Assembly (NCBI GenBank): GCA_946482625.1
Contig: CAMLSH010000088.1
Coordinates: 1-10,321 of the forward strand
DNA from: an uncultured Opitutaceae bacterium
Lineage (GTDB): Bacteria > Verrucomicrobiota > Verrucomicrobiae > Opitutales > Opitutaceae
Direction: 5' to 3'
DNA length: 10,321 bases
Shown here: piece after piece, positions 7,436 through 10,321 of the stretch
How positions within the stretch are numbered: the stretch's first letter is position 1
How the letters are laid out: each line of letters begins with the position of its first letter
Made by a program: the position numbers and the translations under genes
The notes under the pieces: model-generated
Told to the model about the DNA's origin: nothing
The model's input: the letters and a program-made list of their open reading frames with translations, nothing else
Database searches by the model: none

Positions 7436-8314
7436 GTGAATTCCTCCCAGCCTCCCACCGAGCTCGAAGTCCGCATTCGTCCCAATACCAGTTGGTTTCA
7501 CATCGATCTCGAAGGTATCAAACACTACCGCGACCTGCTCTGGCTGCTTGTCCGGCGAGACTTCACCTCGAAGTACAAGCAAACCATCCTCGGCCCGCTC
7601 TGGTTTCTGCTGAACCCGGTGATCAACTCCATGGCCTTCACCTTGGTGTTCGGAAAAGTCGTCGGCATCCCCACCGATGGCGTTCCACCCATGCTCTTCT
7701 ATCTGAGCGGCATGTTAGGCTGGAGCTACTTCTCCACCGTGCTCGGCTCCACCGCGAACTCGCTCGCCGGCAACACCCACCTCTTCGCCAAGGTCTATTT
7801 CCCCCGCATCATCCCGCCCCTCGCTGTCACGATCTCCAGTCTCCTCGCGCTCGTGATCCAGCTCATCACCTTCCTCAGCTTCTACACGCACCATCAGTTG
7901 ACCGCCGCGCCGGAAACCCTCTTGGCCGTCCCCTCCGCATATTGGGCGCTTTTCCCGCTGATCGTCGTTCACATGGCCGTCCTCGCCTTGGGCGTGGGAC
8001 TCGTTTTGTCCTCGCTCTCCGCCAAGTATCGCGACGTACAACAGATCCAAGGCTTCCTCGTGACCCTCTGGATGTACGGCACGCCGATCATCTACCCCCT
8101 TTCCAAGATCGAGGAGAAATATCCGAACTTCGTCTGGCTCGCCGAGCTCAACCCCATGACCGCCATCGTGGAAACAACCCGTACCATTTTCCTCGGCGTC
8201 GGCACCATCTCACCCTCCGGCTACCTGACCTCGGCGATCGCCACCCTCGTCATTTTCGCCGTCGGCCTGTTCTCCTACCAAAAGTCCGCCCGCACCTTCG
8301 TCGACACCGTCTGA
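7436..8314 (+). CDS. wzm: ABC-2 type polysaccharide exporter permease (Wzm-like)
   Basis: The 292-residue membrane protein is the permease half of a polysaccharide ABC exporter. It has the family opening (LLWLLVRRDFTSKYKQ at 35-49, then LGPLWFLLNP at 52-61) and hydrophobic segments at about 55-75, 84-106, 128-150, 170-192, 206-222 and 263-281. It also has SAKYRDVQQI (195-204) and LNPMTAIVETTR (238-249) before the last segments, and the tail SARTFVDTV. It would move lipid-linked glycan across the inner membrane. The frame is open further upstream, with a TTG at 7331, but that start lies inside the terminator. The GTG at 7436 gives a normal length for the family and is preferred, although no Shine-Dalgarno precedes it. 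The ATPase gene starts 10 bases after the stop codon. The symbol names the family type; the polymer is unknown. Confidence 0.9.
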   Translation: MNSSQPPTELEVRIRPNTSWFHIDLEGIKHYRDLLWLLVRRDFTSKYKQTILGPLWFLLNPVINSMAFTLVFGKVVGIPTDGVPPMLFYLSGMLGWSYFSTVLGSTANSLAGNTHLFAKVYFPRIIPPLAVTISSLLALVIQLITFLSFYTHHQLTAAPETLLAVPSAYWALFPLIVVHMAVLALGVGLVLSSLSAKYRDVQQIQGFLVTLWMYGTPIIYPLSKIEEKYPNFVWLAELNPMTAIVETTRTIFLGVGTISPSGYLTSAIATLVIFAVGLFSYQKSARTFVDTV

Positions 8315-8317
8315 GGA
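8313..8317 (+). promoter_or_regulatory. Shine-Dalgarno GAGGA of the Wzt-like gene
   Basis: GAGGA overlaps the TGA stop of the permease gene and lies 7 bases before the ATG at 8325. It is the clearest ribosome-binding site in the window, fixes this start, and suggests translational coupling of the two exporter subunits. Confidence 0.75.
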
Positions 8318-8324
8318 CCGCACC

Positions 8325-9560
<1,236 letters not shown>

Positions 9561-9621
9561 CTACGCAGGAGCGCCGGCCTCCCCGTCGGCATCCGGCTCC
9601 ACTTTCCAACCGCGCACCGGC

Positions 9622-9677
9622 CCCTTCGCCTCCAGCCGCCCATGTCCGCCGACGCCGTCATCCCTTCGCCTCCAGCC
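9622..9677 (+). repeat. 16-base direct repeat flanking a start codon
   Basis: CCCTTCGCCTCCAGCC occurs exactly at 9622-9637 and again at 9662-9677, a 40-base period. The first copy lies upstream of the ATG at 9642 and the second inside codons 7-12. Confidence 0.8.
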
Positions 9678-10321
9678 TCCGACCTCGCGCCAACGTCGCG
9701 CACCCGCGGCGTCTACATCCTCGGCAACGACGTCGTCCTTGAGTTCGCCATTGGCCTCTTCCGCAGCCTCCGACACTACAGCCCCGACATCCCCGTCCGC
9801 CTCCTGCCGTACGATAACCGGCTCGAAAAACTCCGCCCGTGGATGCAGCGCTACAACATCGAGCTGCACGAAGACCCCGACTACGGCTTCTTCGACCGCC
9901 TCGGCGACCAGCTCTGGGACGAGGTCCACATGGGCCATCACATGTTCCGGAAGTTCGCCGCCTTCTCCGGGCCGTTCGACGACTTCCTCTACCTGGACAT
10001 CGACATCGCCGTTCTCGCCCCGCTGGAAAAACTCTTCGACGACTTCACCGCTTCCAACGCGCAGTTCATGACGTTCGATAACGACCTCGACAACGTCTAC
10101 AAACGCACCCCGTGGCGCGACGAACTCGACCGCGCCGGCCGAACCAAAGGCTTCAACGCCGGCGCCTTCCTTGCCCAGCGCGGCCACTTCACCCGCCCCG
10201 AACTCACTTCCCTCCTCTCCGACGCGAAACGCCTCCGCGACAACTTCGTCTACCAGTACGACCAGCCGTTCTTCAATTTCGCGGTCGACATGAAGGACCT
10301 CCGCCAGGTCCGTCTCCCCGA
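9642..10321 (+). CDS. Glycosyltransferase-like protein, 5' part, runs off the window
   Basis: An open frame from ATG 9642 continues without a stop to the end of the window, giving 226 residues. After a Pro/Ala/Ser-rich start of about 20 residues comes RGVYILGNDVVLEFAIGLFRSLR (from residue 22), then VRLLPYDN (52-59). A strand at 115-125, FLYLDIDIAVL, carries the DxD motif D119/D121 typical of metal-dependent GT-A sugar transferases. KGFNAGAFL follows at about 172-180, like the FNAG motif of GT8-like enzymes. The pattern recalls, from memory, the cyanobacterial Npun_R2821/R2823 group of putative sugar transferases. It probably adds sugar to the glycan handled by the ABC exporter, which would fit its place 81 bases after the ATPase gene. 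Sugar and acceptor are unknown, and I see no terminator in the gap. Confidence 0.75.
   Translation, partial: MSADAVIPSPPASDLAPTSRTRGVYILGNDVVLEFAIGLFRSLRHYSPDIPVRLLPYDNRLEKLRPWMQRYNIELHEDPDYGFFDRLGDQLWDEVHMGHHMFRKFAAFSGPFDDFLYLDIDIAVLAPLEKLFDDFTASNAQFMTFDNDLDNVYKRTPWRDELDRAGRTKGFNAGAFLAQRGHFTRPELTSLLSDAKRLRDNFVYQYDQPFFNFAVDMKDLRQVRLP

Noticed and set aside
9561..9641. Terminator between the ABC ATPase and glycosyltransferase genes
   Set aside because: Only an imperfect GAG-CG-CCGG / CCGG-CTC pairing with a bulge and no T-tract; not convincing.
9561..10187. 208-codon - strand frame opposite the glycosyltransferase start
   Set aside because: The + strand frame carries a DxD motif and an FNAG motif and stays open to the window end; the reverse reading is Val/Glu/Gly-rich without motifs.

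Overview
The window is a GC-rich bacterial stretch in which every credible gene lies on the + strand. It is part of a cell-surface polysaccharide export locus. Third codon positions are dominated by C and G, Shine-Dalgarno sequences are mostly weak or absent, and gene content resembles exosortase-linked exopolysaccharide loci. The organism is probably a diderm, possibly a Verrucomicrobiota/Opitutaceae-type bacterium; this placement is inferred from style and content, not from a marker gene.

Region 1 (1-2795): the 3' end of a gene that may encode an EpsI-like, exosortase-associated protein. It is followed 23 bases later by a gene for an 862-residue membrane-anchored TPR protein whose C-terminal two-thirds contains an internal duplication of about 263 residues.

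Region 2 (2796-3095): a 300-base non-coding gap, less GC-rich than its surroundings in its second half. It probably carries the start signals of the next operon, although I could not find a convincing promoter.

Region 3 (3096-7384): a tight three-gene operon encoding an outer-membrane beta-barrel protein, a short Wza-type polysaccharide export (OPX) protein and a Wzc-type co-polymerase fused to a BY-kinase. It ends in a clear rho-independent terminator. The three proteins plausibly form one envelope-spanning export machine. The beta-barrel may supply the outer-membrane pore that the short OPX protein lacks.

Region 4 (7436-10321): a second transcription unit with an ABC-2 polysaccharide exporter (Wzm-like permease and Wzt-like ATPase carrying a C-terminal polymer-recognition-type domain). 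It is followed by the 5' part of a glycosyltransferase-like gene that runs off the window.

The window thus joins components of two usually distinct polysaccharide export routes (OPX/Wzc and Wzm/Wzt), separated by a terminator. No polymerase, flippase or initiating transferase is visible here. No RNA genes, CRISPR arrays or insertion sequences were seen.
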